Assembly: GCA_017934475.1 (NCBI GenBank)
Contig: JAGBJN010000010.1
Location: 75,411-139,410, forward strand
Origin: Clostridia bacterium
GTDB taxonomy: Bacteria > Bacillota > Clostridia > TANB77 > CAG-508
Direction: 5' to 3'
DNA length: 64,000 nucleotides
A model generated the notes under the pieces. The model was given only the letters and a program-made list of their open reading frames with translations, did no database searches and was not told where the DNA came from. Below are positions 14,917 to 24,067 of this stretch, piece after piece. Every line of letters begins with the position of its first letter. The stretch's first letter is position 1. The position numbers and the translations under genes were made by a program.

Positions 14917-17900
14917 ATGAAAAATGGAATATATGAAGAGATTATAAATAATAAAATATTAAAGGAAATAAGTAATGAAGAACTTATTATTGGAAAAGAA
15001 AAACTAGATAGCGAGGATGCTAAAACATTCTTGACACAATATATTGCTGAAATAACAAAGACAGCTTTAAAATGCATAAGAGATGAAATTACAGAACCAC
15101 AAGAATACTTGTTAAAACAAGTAGAGTTATGTAATGACATTATAGAATTATTAAAACAGAAATTAAATGAAGATGAATTTGAAGACTTGAAAATAACTGA
15201 AAGTGCAGAAGTATTAACATATGTATATGATAGAATGAACAATTCAAATTTTAATAATCAAGTTATTAGACCTGAAACGTCAATTTCAAGAACTTCCTTA
15301 TTTACAGGAGCAAGAAAAGAGCCAAACTTACAGGAAGAAATTAAAAGAGAGATTTTCTCAGCTGATGAAATTTGTATGTTAGTTTCATTTATAAAATGGA
15401 GTGGACTAAGAACAATACTAGATGAATTAAAATTATTTACTGAAAGAGGGAAAAAACTTAAAATTATTACTACTTCATATATGGAAGCTACAGATTTTAA
15501 AGCAGTAGAAGAACTATCTAAATTACCAAATACTGAAGTAAAGATTTCTTATGATACTGAAAGAACAAGATTACATGCAAAATCATATATATTTAAAAGA
15601 GAAGATGGATTTACAACTGCATATGTAGGATCTTCAAATATGTCAAATGTAGCAATGACCTCAGGATTAGAATGGAATGTTAAATTATCCGAAAAAGAAT
15701 CTTTTGAAATAATTGCTAAGATTAATGCAACATTTGAAACTTATTGGAATGATAGCACATTTGAAACTTTTGATAATAGTGAAAAGAATAGAGAATATTT
15801 AAGAAATGCATTAAGTAAATCTAAAAATAATAAAACAGATATGACATTTGAATTTGATATAAAACCATATACATATCAAAAAGAAATATTGGAAAATCTT
15901 GAAGCTGAAAGAAAAATATTTGGAAGATATAGAAATTTAGTTGTTGCAGCGACAGGAGTTGGTAAAACAGTAATATCTGCTTTTGACTATAAAAGATTTA
16001 GAGATGAAAATCCAAGAGCTAGATTATTATTTGTAGCTCATAGAGAAGAAATATTAAAAAAGAGTAGAGACACTTTTAGATATATATGTAAAGATTTAAA
16101 TTTTGGAGAATTACTAGTTGGGAATAACAAACCAGAGTCAATTGAAAATTTATTTGTAAGTATACAAAGTTTAAACTCAAGTAAATTAATAGAAAGAACT
16201 TCTCCAGATTTTTATGATTATATAGTTATAGATGAAGTTCATCATGGAGCAGCTCAATCTTATAAAAAATTATTGGAATATTATAAGCCAAAGGTATTAT
16301 TAGGATTAACTGCAACACCTGAAAGAATGGATGGAGAAGATATAACAAGATTTTTTGATAAAAAAATGGCGTATGAATTACGACTACCTGAAGCAATAGA
16401 TAATAAACTATTATGTCCTTTTCAATATTTTGGAGTGTCAGATTTTGTCGACTTATCTGATTTGAAATGGACACGAGGAGGATATGAAGTATCTGAACTA
16501 GAAAATGTATATGTATTTGATACTGAAAAAGCTAAGAGAAGAGCACAAGATATAATAAAAAATACTATAAAATATGTAGATGATATAGAAAATGTGAAGG
16601 CTTTAGGATTTTGTGTTAGCATAAAACATGCAGAATTTATGGCGAATGAATTTAATAATGCAGGAATACCTTCAATTGCATTAACAGGAAATAGTAATGA
16701 TGAAATTAGAAAAAATGTTGCAAAAAATCTAACAGATGGAAATATAAAGGTAATCTTTACAGTTGACTTATTCAATGAAGGTGTTGATATACCACAAATT
16801 AATACAATATTGTTTTTAAGACCTACAGAGAGTTTGACTATATTCTTACAACAATTAGGCAGAGGATTAAGAATTGCAGATGGAAAAGAATGTTTAACTG
16901 TCTTAGATTTTATAGGACAATCTAATAAAAACTATAAATTCGCAGATAAATATAGAGCCTTAATAGGTAAAACAAAGAAATCAGTTGAAAGCTATGTGAA
17001 AGATGGGTTTGTTTCATTACCTAAAGGATGTTTTATGAAACTAGAAAAACAAGCAAAAGAATATGTATTAAGAAATATTAAAGGATTAAAAAATAACAAG
17101 GATGTTTTAATTGGAAAAATAAAATATTTTGAAAATGATACTGGAGAAAAGTTAAACTTAAAGAATTTCTTAAGATATAATAATATATCATTGGATGAAT
17201 TTTATAATGGTAAGAGGACATTTACTAGATTGTGTGCAGAAGCAGAAATTATACAAGATTTTCAATATGAAAATGAGGAAGTACTAAACAAAAGAATAGT
17301 AAATTTATTATCAATGGATTCACCAAAATTAATTGAATTTTCAAGAAAATATATAAATAATACTGATATGAACCTTAATAAAGAAGAGCTAATTTTAAGA
17401 AATATGCTTTATTATACATTTTACGTAAAGAATCCTGAGAGAGAAGGATTAAGCTCTATTAAAGAGGGAATAGAAAAGATTATAAGTAACAAGCTAATAA
17501 AAGAAGAAATACTAGATATATTAGATGTTTTGTATGAAAAAATAAATTGTGTACCTATAAAGAATAGCTATGATTTTATTTGCCCACTAGAAGTACATTG
17601 CAAATATACACAAGCACAAATCTTAGCAGGACTTGAATATTATAGAGAAGATTTTTATGGACCAATGCTTGAGGGAGTTAAATACTTTAAAGATAAAGAT
17701 TTAGATATTTTCTTCATAACTTTAAATAAATCAGAAAAAGATTTTTCAGAGTTAACTTTATATGAAGATTATGCAATTAGTGAAAATTTATTTCATTGGC
17801 AAAGTCAACACAAAGATACAGAAAATAGTAAGAATGTTCAAAGATACGTAAATAGTAATGGAAGAGTATCATTATTTGTAAGAGAATATAAAACTGAAAA

Positions 17901-18042
17901 TGGTAAGGCTAGTCCATATATTTATTTAGGAGAGTGTACACATGTTAGTCATCAAGGAAATAATCCAGTAAGTTTTATATGGAAATTAAAAAATAATATA
18001 CCAGGAAAGTTTATATCAGAGGCAAATAAAAATGTTTTATAG
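14917..18042 (+). CDS. PLD nuclease-DEAD/DEAH helicase-DUF3427 protein
   Basis: The protein has 1041 residues. A phospholipase D-type nuclease domain (about 110-300) has the HxK motif in LHAKSYIF (about 219) and GSSNMS. The superfamily 2 helicase core has Walker A AATGVGKT (about 343), DEVHH box (about 438), LTATPER motif III and QQLGRGLR motif VI (about 645). A long C-terminal region matches the DUF3427-type tail that follows such helicases. These fused PLD-helicases occur in defence islands. Here it is flanked by MazG and NUDIX nucleotide hydrolases, and a role in restricting foreign DNA is likely but inferred. Confidence 0.85.
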   Translation: MKNGIYEEIINNKILKEISNEELIIGKEKLDSEDAKTFLTQYIAEITKTALKCIRDEITEPQEYLLKQVELCNDIIELLKQKLNEDEFEDLKITESAEVLTYVYDRMNNSNFNNQVIRPETSISRTSLFTGARKEPNLQEEIKREIFSADEICMLVSFIKWSGLRTILDELKLFTERGKKLKIITTSYMEATDFKAVEELSKLPNTEVKISYDTERTRLHAKSYIFKREDGFTTAYVGSSNMSNVAMTSGLEWNVKLSEKESFEIIAKINATFETYWNDSTFETFDNSEKNREYLRNALSKSKNNKTDMTFEFDIKPYTYQKEILENLEAERKIFGRYRNLVVAATGVGKTVISAFDYKRFRDENPRARLLFVAHREEILKKSRDTFRYICKDLNFGELLVGNNKPESIENLFVSIQSLNSSKLIERTSPDFYDYIVIDEVHHGAAQSYKKLLEYYKPKVLLGLTATPERMDGEDITRFFDKKMAYELRLPEAIDNKLLCPFQYFGVSDFVDLSDLKWTRGGYEVSELENVYVFDTEKAKRRAQDIIKNTIKYVDDIENVKALGFCVSIKHAEFMANEFNNAGIPSIALTGNSNDEIRKNVAKNLTDGNIKVIFTVDLFNEGVDIPQINTILFLRPTESLTIFLQQLGRGLRIADGKECLTVLDFIGQSNKNYKFADKYRALIGKTKKSVESYVKDGFVSLPKGCFMKLEKQAKEYVLRNIKGLKNNKDVLIGKIKYFENDTGEKLNLKNFLRYNNISLDEFYNGKRTFTRLCAEAEIIQDFQYENEEVLNKRIVNLLSMDSPKLIEFSRKYINNTDMNLNKEELILRNMLYYTFYVKNPEREGLSSIKEGIEKIISNKLIKEEILDILDVLYEKINCVPIKNSYDFICPLEVHCKYTQAQILAGLEYYREDFYGPMLEGVKYFKDKDLDIFFITLNKSEKDFSELTLYEDYAISENLFHWQSQHKDTENSKNVQRYVNSNGRVSLFVREYKTENGKASPYIYLGECTHVSHQGNNPVSFIWKLKNNIPGKFISEANKNVL

Positions 18043-18053
18043 GAGTAATTATT

Positions 18054-18443
18054 ATGATTGATGTAGTAGCTGCAGTGATACAAAATGAAGAAGGTAAAAT
18101 ACTTATAGCACAGAGAAATTTGAAAAAATCACAAGGTGGTCTATGGGAATTTCCAGGAGGAAAAATAGAACCTAACGAAACAAAAGAGGAAGCTATTATT
18201 AGAGAAATAAAAGAAGAGATGGATATAGATATAGAGGCAAAGAAGTTTATAGATCAAAAAGTATTTAATTATCCTGATAAAGATATAAATTTAATTGCAA
18301 TTGAATGTAAGCAAATAAAAGGTGATATTAAATTAAATGAACATGAAGATATTAAGTGGGTTAATAAAAATGAGTTAAGAAACTTTAATTTTGCACCTGC
18401 TGATAAATTTATAATAAATACAATATTAGAAACTAATAATTAA
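18054..18443 (+). CDS. NUDIX hydrolase, MutT (8-oxo-dGTPase) type
   Basis: The protein has 129 residues. The NUDIX box spans about 38-60, with GGKIEPNETKEEAIIREIKE followed by EM. The start VAAVIQNEEGKILIAQRN and the GGLWEFPGGK lead are typical of MutT. The domain is complete and short. It lies between the PLD-helicase and DUF2075 genes with gaps of about 11 bases and is surely co-transcribed. In this context it may clean or alter a nucleotide pool, or a modified nucleotide, together with the MazG protein, rather than act as the housekeeping MutT. Confidence 0.85.
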   Translation: MIDVVAAVIQNEEGKILIAQRNLKKSQGGLWEFPGGKIEPNETKEEAIIREIKEEMDIDIEAKKFIDQKVFNYPDKDINLIAIECKQIKGDIKLNEHEDIKWVNKNELRNFNFAPADKFIINTILETNN

Positions 18444-18457
18444 TGGGGGCAATTATT

Positions 18458-20419
18458 ATGATAGTATATGAATCAACAAAGCAACTATTTGTGGAAGATG
18501 TTGTTCAAGATAGAATTGAAGAAAATATTGATAGAAAATTTTATGAAAAAATGGGATATCATACTTCAGAAAGTGAAAGAAAAGCATGGAATAATTCTAT
18601 GCAATATATGATGAAAGTTTTAATTGATAACAAGATACCTGGAAATGTAGGGATAGCAATTGAATTTAAAATTCCTAATACTTCTAAGAGAGTAGACTTT
18701 ATAATTACAGGTAAAGATGGACAATTAAAAAATACTGCTATTATTGTCGAATTAAAGCAATGGACTGAGGCTGATATGGTTGAAGGAAAAGATGGAATAG
18801 TACAAACTTTTACAGGACATGCGCTAAGGGAAGTTGCGCATCCTTCATATCAGGCATGGTCTTATGCAACAACAATAGAAGACTATAATGAAACTGTACA
18901 AGATAGACAAATTGACTTACATCCATGTGCATATCTTCATAATTACTTAGCAGTAACACCTCCAACATTACTATCAGATAATTATAAGTATTATTTAGAA
19001 AAAGCACCTGCATTTATTAAAGGTGATGTAGAAAAATTAAGAGATTTCATAAACAAATATATTCAATATGGTGATGATAAAGAAACTCTTTATATGATAG
19101 AAAATGGAAAAATAAGACCATCTAAGTCTTTACAAGATGCATTATCAAGTATGTTAAAAGGCAATGAAGAATTTGTAATGATTGATGATCAAAAATTAGT
19201 ATATGAAACAGCATTAGATATGGCAAGAAAATCATATAAAGATGGAAATAAACGAGTATTAGTTGTAAAAGGTGGACCTGGAACTGGAAAATCAGTTTTA
19301 GCAATAAATCTTTTAGTAAAACTAACAAGTGAAAATATGGTTTGTTCATATGTAACAAAAAATGCAGCTCCAAGAAACGTATATGCAACTAAATTAAGTG
19401 GAGATTTTAGAAAAACAAGAATTAATAATTTATTTAAAGGCTCAGGCTCTTTTGTAGAATCAGCAGAAAATGAATTTGATGTTCTAATAGTAGACGAAGC
19501 ACATAGATTAAATGCAAAATCTGGAATGTTTCAAAATTTAGGAGAGAATCAAATAAAAGAAATTATTAAAGCATCTAAGTTTTCGATATTTTTTATAGAT
19601 GAATCTCAAAGAGTAACACTTAAAGATATTGGGAGTATAGAAGAAATACAAAAATACATTGGACAAGCTAATGCAGAATCAGAGCTAATGGAATTAGAAT
19701 CACAATTTAGATGTAATGGATCAGATGGATATATTGCATGGCTAGATGATGTGTTAGATATAAGAAAAACTGCTAATAGTGATGGATTTGATTTAGATTA
19801 TGATATTAGAATTTGTGATACTCCTAATGAAGTAAGAGATTTAATCTTTGAAAAAAATAAGATAAATAATAAGGCAAGATTACTTGCAGGATATTGTTGG
19901 GATTGGATCGCTGATGGAAAAAATAAATCAGATGTATATGATATAACAATTCCTGAATGCAATTTTGCAATGAGCTGGAATTTAGGAAATAGTACAACAT
20001 GGGCTATTGATCCAAATTCAGTTAATGAAATAGGTTGTATACATACTGCTCAAGGATTAGAATTTGATTATGCAGGTGTAATTATTGGAAATGATTTAAG
20101 ATATGAAAATGGCAAAATAATTACTGATGTAAAGAAAAGGGCAAGAACTGACCAATCTATAAAAGGAATCAATAAACTAAATCAGGAAAATCCTGAAAAA
20201 GCAGATAAGGTTGCAGATGAAATTATAAAGAATACATATAGAACATTAATGACAAGAGGACAAAAAGGATGTTACATTTATTGTACAGATAAAAATTTAT
20301 CAGATTATTTAAAGAAAAGATTAAATCAAAAAGATGAAATAATGTATTCGACTGATGATGAAGTAAAAATAAACAATATGATGATTGCAGAGGATAGCGA
20401 AGATTACAAATATGAATAA
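18458..20419 (+). CDS. DUF2075 / Schlafen group 3-like helicase with N-terminal nuclease-like domain
   Basis: The protein has 653 residues. The N-terminal part carries a D...ExK pattern (RVDFII about 78, then VELKQW about 98), as in PD-(D/E)XK nucleases. The AAA/SF1-like core has Walker A GGPGTGKS (about 271), Walker B VDEAHR (about 345), FFIDESQR, and a C-terminal QGLEFDYAGV and TRGQKG pair. I start at 18458 (MIVYES) because GGGGG lies 8 bases upstream; the ATG at 18443 overlaps the previous stop codon. It is the last large gene of the MazG-PLD-helicase-NUDIX run. Confidence 0.85.
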   Translation: MIVYESTKQLFVEDVVQDRIEENIDRKFYEKMGYHTSESERKAWNNSMQYMMKVLIDNKIPGNVGIAIEFKIPNTSKRVDFIITGKDGQLKNTAIIVELKQWTEADMVEGKDGIVQTFTGHALREVAHPSYQAWSYATTIEDYNETVQDRQIDLHPCAYLHNYLAVTPPTLLSDNYKYYLEKAPAFIKGDVEKLRDFINKYIQYGDDKETLYMIENGKIRPSKSLQDALSSMLKGNEEFVMIDDQKLVYETALDMARKSYKDGNKRVLVVKGGPGTGKSVLAINLLVKLTSENMVCSYVTKNAAPRNVYATKLSGDFRKTRINNLFKGSGSFVESAENEFDVLIVDEAHRLNAKSGMFQNLGENQIKEIIKASKFSIFFIDESQRVTLKDIGSIEEIQKYIGQANAESELMELESQFRCNGSDGYIAWLDDVLDIRKTANSDGFDLDYDIRICDTPNEVRDLIFEKNKINNKARLLAGYCWDWIADGKNKSDVYDITIPECNFAMSWNLGNSTTWAIDPNSVNEIGCIHTAQGLEFDYAGVIIGNDLRYENGKIITDVKKRARTDQSIKGINKLNQENPEKADKVADEIIKNTYRTLMTRGQKGCYIYCTDKNLSDYLKKRLNQKDEIMYSTDDEVKINNMMIAEDSEDYKYE

Positions 20420-20437
20420 ATTTTAGGAGTGATGTCG

Positions 20438-20638
20438 ATGGGATTATTAGATATTTTATTAGGGGGTTCATCTAGCGGTGCAAATAATAATTTTCAAATA
20501 GGTGATAAAGTTAGAGTCAAATATAGAGGACAGGAAGGATACATTATTGATAAGAATGGAAGTCTTTATATGGTTTCTATAAATAATGGACAAGTAGTTG
20601 ATTCATATGAAGCAAATGATTTAGAAAAATGTTGGTGA
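20438..20638 (+). CDS. small SH3/KOW-like protein
   Basis: The protein has 66 residues. A short amphipathic start (MGLLDILLGG) and a Ser/Gly/Asn linker are followed by a compact beta-barrel-like stretch with NFQIGDKVRVKYRGQEGYII and ending NDLEKCW. This resembles SH3 or KOW folds. The start at 20438 is preceded by AGGAG. It is the last gene of the helicase run, before a terminator. It probably binds nucleic acid or a partner protein; nothing more can be said. Confidence 0.65.
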   Translation: MGLLDILLGGSSSGANNNFQIGDKVRVKYRGQEGYIIDKNGSLYMVSINNGQVVDSYEANDLEKCW

Positions 20639-20658
20639 TTAATAAAATAAACTAAAGA

Positions 20659-20707
20659 AAAGCAAAATGATACTGTAAAATTAATTGCATTGTTATTTTG
20701 CTTTTTG
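20659..20707 (+). terminator. terminator between the helicase module and the next operon
   Basis: AAAGCAAAAT (20659-20668) and ATTTTGCTTT (20695-20704) form the arms, followed by TT(G)T. Confidence 0.6.
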
Positions 20708-20726
20708 TGTAAAAAGGAGTTTAAAT

Positions 20727-21689
20727 TTGAAAAATAAAGATGAAATAATAGTAAATGATATTATTATAAATGCATTAGGGAGCGAAAATAAAGAAGAAAA
20801 AATATATAAATTAATGGAATATATAACAAAAGATAGACTAGTTGAATTAAAAGAAATTATTAGAAATCGTTGTAAAGTCAGAGGTATTACTCCATTAAGA
20901 AGAAATACTAGTAAAAATATAAAAAAGTTATATTTATTAAATGATAATAATTTGCCAAGAGAAAGTTGTAATTTAATAAATCAATGCTATATGACAATAA
21001 AAAACGTGCAAAAGTTGATAAAAGGTAATAATTTAGTAGATTCAAATACTTTAATAAGATCTGCCTTCGAAAATTTAATAATGGGAATGATGATATATTT
21101 AGACTCTAATGTTTTTGAAGAATTTAAGCAGCTTGGGCTAAAAGATGAAGAGAGAGTTTATACAAAACAACAGAAATTAAGAAATATGTTTAAGGCTAAA
21201 TTAAAAACAGTTGATAAAGATATGTTTGGAGATATAAGCAATAGACAAATTCAAAAAATGTTAGATGAATACTATGATAAATTATGTTTATTTACTCATA
21301 GCACTTTAATTGTTAATGCAATGGTAGAAGGAGCTTTAAATAACGATGAAGATTTGTTTTTGATAATAGCTAAACAAAATATGTATTTTTTAGAAATATT
21401 ACTGAATTGCTGCCTAAAGTATATTACTAGGGATACTAATGATTTAATTAGGTATGATTATATGTTTGTAGGGTGGTATATTCTTATTTCTGATATTGAT
21501 AGAGAAAAGTATACAAAAGAATATTTAAGTAAGTATAGTGGATTAATGTATGAAGAAATAAATGAAGATTATTTAAATAAAAGCAATAATGATATGAAAT
21601 TACTTCAAGGAGAAATTCAAAAATTAGAGAAGATTATAAAAGAAAATCCAGTTGCTGTTATTGAATTTTTAGAAAGTTTTTTAAAATAA
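20727..21689 (+). CDS. all-helical hypothetical protein, DUF5677-like
   Basis: The protein has 320 residues if the TTG at 20727 is the start. That codon has AGGAG at the right distance; the ATG at 20685 lies inside the upstream terminator. It is all helical, with a central LVDSNTLIRSAFENLIMGMM stretch that resembles the SxxLxRxxxE core of DUF5677-type proteins, some of which occur in defence loci. No catalytic motif is certain. It is the first gene of a seven-gene run continuing to 28711, and the next gene starts 13 bases later. A coiled C-terminus (KLEKIIKENP) may mediate self-association. Confidence 0.5.
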   Translation: MKNKDEIIVNDIIINALGSENKEEKIYKLMEYITKDRLVELKEIIRNRCKVRGITPLRRNTSKNIKKLYLLNDNNLPRESCNLINQCYMTIKNVQKLIKGNNLVDSNTLIRSAFENLIMGMMIYLDSNVFEEFKQLGLKDEERVYTKQQKLRNMFKAKLKTVDKDMFGDISNRQIQKMLDEYYDKLCLFTHSTLIVNAMVEGALNNDEDLFLIIAKQNMYFLEILLNCCLKYITRDTNDLIRYDYMFVGWYILISDIDREKYTKEYLSKYSGLMYEEINEDYLNKSNNDMKLLQGEIQKLEKIIKENPVAVIEFLESFLK

Positions 21690-21702
21690 GGGTGGGTGCT
21701 AA

Positions 21703-22830
21703 ATGAAGTATGAAGAGAGATTAAGAAAACTAAATGGACTAAGTGAATTTATTAATGGTGAAAAACAAGATGATATTTTATTAGTACTTGATAAAAAATA
21801 CTCTGACGACAAATGGAATATTATTTGTTCAGCAGTACATTGGTTTAGAACAGTTGAGAGTTATTTAAATAGCGAAAAGTTATTAAAAGAAAATAAAGAA
21901 GATTATAATTGGGGAGAAATTTATCTATTTCTTTCATCGGTTGATATAGTTATTGAAGGAATAAACGATGTTAACAAAATAGCTAAAGATAATGAAAAAG
22001 CTAGATTGTTTTATAAAAGTAGTGAAATTTTTAAAGATAAAGAAAAGGATGATTGGGAGTACTTTAAAAATATTAGAGCTATTTTTGGAGCACATCCAAC
22101 AAAACTTAAAGATAATAATGAATATATTGTTTCAACTTATCCTACTCCATATAATTCTTTACCTGATAAGCTATATGGAAAAGCAAAAGATTGGGATTAT
22201 TATACGTTGTTATGGAAGAAAGATAAGAGAAAATCATGGGAGCAACTCGAATTTGGATTTAGCTTTAAAGAAATAGAAAAGTACTTAGATAAATGTATTG
22301 ATTATTTAGATAATATTTATAATGATTTTTTAGTAATGATCAATGCATATAAAAAAGAATTATCGAAAATTAAAATACAAAAAATAGATAAGCCTATCAA
22401 ACAATTAAATGTTTTAATAAAAGAAGATGAAAAAAGATTAAATGGCAGATATAATGTTGCAATAAAAGATGTAAAAATGTTGTTAACTACAGAAATAACA
22501 GACAAACAAAATAAGAGACTGTATAAAAATTTTAAAAATGTATTAATTAATCAAATACAATATTTATATAATGCGTTACAAAATCCTGAAAAAGTAGAAA
22601 ACATAAATGAGGTTGAAAATATTATAGATAGTAAAGTAGAATATTTTACTAAAAATTCAAGTTACTATTATACTAAATTATATGAGTATTGGAATAATGA
22701 AGATATGGAAATGATATTGATTAATCATTTTAGTGATAGAATTAAACCTTTTAATGCTAATATTTCGAACATTAGAGAATTATATTGTTTAGTTAAAGCT
22801 TATAATTATTTTAAAAGCCTTGAAAAATAA
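21703..22830 (+). CDS. HEPN-motif hypothetical protein
   Basis: The protein has 375 residues and is helical throughout. Residues near 125-135 read FKNIRAIFGAHPTKL, in which RAIFGAH fits the R-x(4-6)-H motif of HEPN ribonucleases. It has two long charged helices in the C-terminal half and no membrane segment. A GGGTGG-type site precedes the ATG. It is second in the operon that leads to the MBL and trypsin-STAND genes. If HEPN is right it could be an abortive-infection RNase effector or an immunity sensor; alternatively it is a purely structural partner. Confidence 0.5.
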   Translation: MKYEERLRKLNGLSEFINGEKQDDILLVLDKKYSDDKWNIICSAVHWFRTVESYLNSEKLLKENKEDYNWGEIYLFLSSVDIVIEGINDVNKIAKDNEKARLFYKSSEIFKDKEKDDWEYFKNIRAIFGAHPTKLKDNNEYIVSTYPTPYNSLPDKLYGKAKDWDYYTLLWKKDKRKSWEQLEFGFSFKEIEKYLDKCIDYLDNIYNDFLVMINAYKKELSKIKIQKIDKPIKQLNVLIKEDEKRLNGRYNVAIKDVKMLLTTEITDKQNKRLYKNFKNVLINQIQYLYNALQNPEKVENINEVENIIDSKVEYFTKNSSYYYTKLYEYWNNEDMEMILINHFSDRIKPFNANISNIRELYCLVKAYNYFKSLEK

Positions 22831-22891
22831 AAAGTTTATATTAGTTATACTTATATGTTTTCTGTAACTTTTAGAAAGGAATTGATTATGT

Positions 22892-24055
22892 ATGGCAGAT
22901 TGGAATGCTAAAATTCATATTTTACCAGCGAATGCAGGGGATTGTTTTTTAATTGAATTTAATAATAATGAATGTATATTAATTGATACAGGATTTAAAG
23001 AAACGTATTATAATTATTTAAAGCCATTACTTATAGAATTAAAAAAAATAGAAAAAAAGATTACTTTATTAGTAATAACTCATATTGATAAAGATCATAT
23101 TGGTGGAGCAAAAAGGTTGCTAGAAGAAAATGGTGATTATAATAATCCAAATATTATAAAAATTGAAAATATATGGTTTAATGGCTTTAAAAATTTAGTT
23201 TTTCAAAAGAAGTTATCTAATAATATAAATCAAAGACAATTAAAAAAAATGCGAATAATAAAAGCATATAATGAAATGGATTCTTTTGATGACGACAACA
23301 ATTATGTAAGTGCAAATGACTTAAAATCTTTTGAATATATTTGTAATAAGTTAAATTATCCAATTAATATACAGTTTATAGATAACATAGTAGTGCAAAC
23401 TGAAAATATAAAGATGGGAAATGCCATTATAGATGTAATTTCACCAAGTAAATTAAAAATAGAAAGATATACTAAATATCTAGAGAAACAATTAGAAGTA
23501 TTATTTGGAAAAGACTATGAGATTAATAAAAGTGAAAAATTTATAGATTTTTTTGAAACGTTGATGTTAAATAATGAAGAATGTATTGAAACTACAGAAA
23601 CAATATCTGATCAGATAGACAAAGATATTATAGACTGGTTAAAGCTTAATCATAAAAAACGTATATATTCTATAGTTAACGATGTATCAATAGGTATCTT
23701 AATAAAATTTAATGATATTAAAATGGTATTTACAGGAGATTTATATTTTGAAAAAAAGCATAACATTGAGAAAATACTTAAGGTTGACATTCTAAAAATT
23801 CCTCATCACGGAAGTTATTGGAATAATCGTGAAATAATGGAAAATATTATTGCTAGTAATTATATCATATCTACAGATGGAAAAAAATATGGACATCCAG
23901 ACAAAAGCATATTAGCTGATATTATAATAAATAATAAAAATAATAAAAAACTTATTTTTAATTATGACATAGATAATATACGAATACTAAAAGAAGAAGA
24001 AGAAAAAAATAAATATAATTATGAATGTATTATTAGTAACGAATTAATAATTTAA
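22892..24055 (+). CDS. ComEC-type metallo-beta-lactamase-fold hydrolase (Avs1-like)
   Basis: The protein has 387 residues. An N-terminal GDCFLIEF and LIDTG lead is followed by the metal motif THIDKDHIGG (about 63-72), the HxDxDH form seen in ComEC-like enzymes. VFTGDLYF and IPHHGSYW follow further on, and STDGKKYGHP near the end. All expected metal ligands are present. There is no signal peptide, so it is cytoplasmic. The trypsin-STAND gene starts 12 bases downstream. An MBL protein beside a trypsin-STAND protein is the arrangement I know from AVAST type I anti-phage systems. Confidence 0.85.
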   Translation: MADWNAKIHILPANAGDCFLIEFNNNECILIDTGFKETYYNYLKPLLIELKKIEKKITLLVITHIDKDHIGGAKRLLEENGDYNNPNIIKIENIWFNGFKNLVFQKKLSNNINQRQLKKMRIIKAYNEMDSFDDDNNYVSANDLKSFEYICNKLNYPINIQFIDNIVVQTENIKMGNAIIDVISPSKLKIERYTKYLEKQLEVLFGKDYEINKSEKFIDFFETLMLNNEECIETTETISDQIDKDIIDWLKLNHKKRIYSIVNDVSIGILIKFNDIKMVFTGDLYFEKKHNIEKILKVDILKIPHHGSYWNNREIMENIIASNYIISTDGKKYGHPDKSILADIIINNKNNKKLIFNYDIDNIRILKEEEEKNKYNYECIISNELII

Positions 24056-24067
24056 AAGGAGAAATGT

